A stretch of DNA of 14,809 nt. Origin: Verrucomicrobiota bacterium (GTDB lineage Bacteria > Verrucomicrobiota > Verrucomicrobiia > Limisphaerales > AV2). The notes under the pieces are model-generated. The model searched no databases, was not told where the DNA came from, and was given only the letters and a program-made list of their open reading frames with translations. The stretch is taken from contig QHOP01000148.1 in the NCBI GenBank assembly GCA_003219345.1, positions 1-14,809 on the forward strand. The letters are read 5' to 3'. Below are positions 13,921 to 14,809 of this stretch, piece after piece. Each line of letters begins with the position of its first letter. Within the stretch, counting starts at the first letter, position 1. The position numbers and the translations under genes were made by a program.

Positions 13921-14809
13921 TCATGCGCTCGGGGGCATCGCCCACAGCCCGTCAATCATCGAGGCGGACACATCGCCCTCGCAATGCACGATGGCGTCAT
14001 AGGCATCCATCAACTTCCCGGTGAACGGAACGGCAATCAGGTCGGCCCAGGCGTTTTCGGAAAGCTCGCCGATTTTCCCTTGCAGGCCAAGCGCGCGCGC
14101 GCCGTGGACGGTGGCGATTTGCAAAATAACCTCCGGCGACACGTCAGGATACGATCCGGCGAAGGCCTGCATTTCCTTGAAGAGATTCAGTTCCAGCGCC
14201 TGACCGCGCACTTTGGTCACGCTGGCGAGACTGTCGGTGCCGAGGCAAATGTTCACGCGGGCGCGGGCGAGCTCTTCTCGCGGGAAGCGGCGGTGTTGGA
14301 AGAAAGAGTGACTGCGCGGACAATGGACCACACTCACGCTCCGCCGGCCCAGCAACGCCGCGTCGCCGGGCGCAAGATAATTCGCATGGACCGCGAGCAG
14401 ATTGTCGGAGAGACAACCATTGCGTTCGAGGTGCTGCACCGGCGAGCCAAGGCCGCAATCGGCCATGTCGCGTTCATTGCGTTTGAGCCAGTCGAACATC
14501 TCACCTCGGGCGTGCAGGAACATTTCAAACTCCGAATCGGACTCCGCCACGTGTGTCACCAGCCGCCAGCCTTTTTCCCGCGCGGTGGCTGCGCTGAGCC
14601 GCAGAAGTCCCGGCGCCGTTGAATAGGGCGCGTGCGGTGAAAGTCCCGCGGCGCCCCGTGCCGGCAGCGATTCAATTTTCTTAATGGCCTCGCGCAGGAT
14701 CGTTTCCGGTTCCCGCCGGCTCTTTACCCCGGTCAGCTCGAGAAATGAAAACACGCGCAACGGCGTCGCCTGCCAGACTTCCGGCAGCAATTCGGGAACG
14801 GCTTCGATG
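13921..14809 (-). CDS. Amidohydrolase (deaminase-type, MtaD/MqnX-like), N-terminus beyond window
   Basis: About 296 residues are visible; the frame is open through 14809, so the 5' end and the usual first metal motif HxH are outside. Present: GLSPHAPYS, LVTHVAESDSEFEMF (metal His), LAVHANYL, VVHCPRSH and CLGTDSLASV (metal Asp), then LELNLFKEMQ and a C-terminal ADLIAVPF. These place it in the amidohydrolase superfamily branch of adenosine-derivative deaminases (MTA/SAH deaminase, aminofutalosine deaminase) and related chlorohydrolases. The substrate cannot be assigned. It lies 160 bases upstream of bioF on the same strand, but repeats and a promoter candidate lie between, so an operon with bioFA is doubtful. 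Confidence 0.8.
   Translation of the reverse strand, partial: IEAVPELLPEVWQATPLRVFSFLELTGVKSRREPETILREAIKKIESLPARGAAGLSPHAPYSTAPGLLRLSAATAREKGWRLVTHVAESDSEFEMFLHARGEMFDWLKRNERDMADCGLGSPVQHLERNGCLSDNLLAVHANYLAPGDAALLGRRSVSVVHCPRSHSFFQHRRFPREELARARVNICLGTDSLASVTKVRGQALELNLFKEMQAFAGSYPDVSPEVILQIATVHGARALGLQGKIGELSENAWADLIAVPFTGKLMDAYDAIVHCEGDVSASMIDGLWAMPPSA

Overview
The window is a bacterial chromosome segment, GC-rich and densely coded. Gene content, and above all the many GTAG-headed palindromic repeats inside and between genes, point to a Verrucomicrobiota member. A Pedosphaera/Limisphaerales-like lineage is my inference from remembered repeat styles, not from a search. No rRNA, tRNA, CRISPR array, integrase or transposase gene was seen.

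Layout. 1-737 (+): 3' part of nagA. 843-1658 (-): exported GlcG/HbpS-type protein. 1859-2080 (+): small membrane protein. 2098-3619 (-): a six-helix membrane protein followed, with a 4-base overlap, by a glycosyltransferase family 9 gene broken by a frameshift at a palindromic repeat. 3776-5476 (-): miaB with about 110 extra in-frame residues made of palindromic repeats. 5718-9142 (+): a symporter small subunit, a four-helix-bundle (S23/IVP family) gene flanked by related repeats, and a very large sodium:solute symporter. 9396-9689 (+): DUF3303-like protein, converging with a Gfo/Idh/MocA oxidoreductase gene (-, to 10668) whose N-terminal coding part is deleted and out of frame. 10954-13760 (-): bioF-bioA, with two repeat insertions inside bioA. 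13921-14809 (-): amidohydrolase cut by the window edge.

Functional links. bioF and bioA overlap by TTGA and act at consecutive steps of biotin synthesis. The small subunit and the symporter are probably a two-part organic-acid:Na+ symporter, now separated by the four-helix-bundle gene. NagA serves amino-sugar catabolism and MiaB modifies tRNA.

Most unusual points. (1) REP/BIME-like elements (GTAG followed by a hairpin, often as inverted pairs) sit inside miaB and bioA and keep the frame, while one is associated with breaking the GT9 gene. Two of them share a TCC-loop hairpin core whose stem changes in a compensated way. (2) The symporter carries about 330 residues in a predicted periplasmic loop, holding two copies of a module that resembles secretin N-type domains. 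(3) The four-helix-bundle gene is flanked by GAAAGTGGGA / TGAGAAAGTGAG repeats, and a gene-less palindrome of the same type lies in frame inside the neighbouring symporter gene. This suggests, but does not prove, an autonomous/non-autonomous mobile pair.
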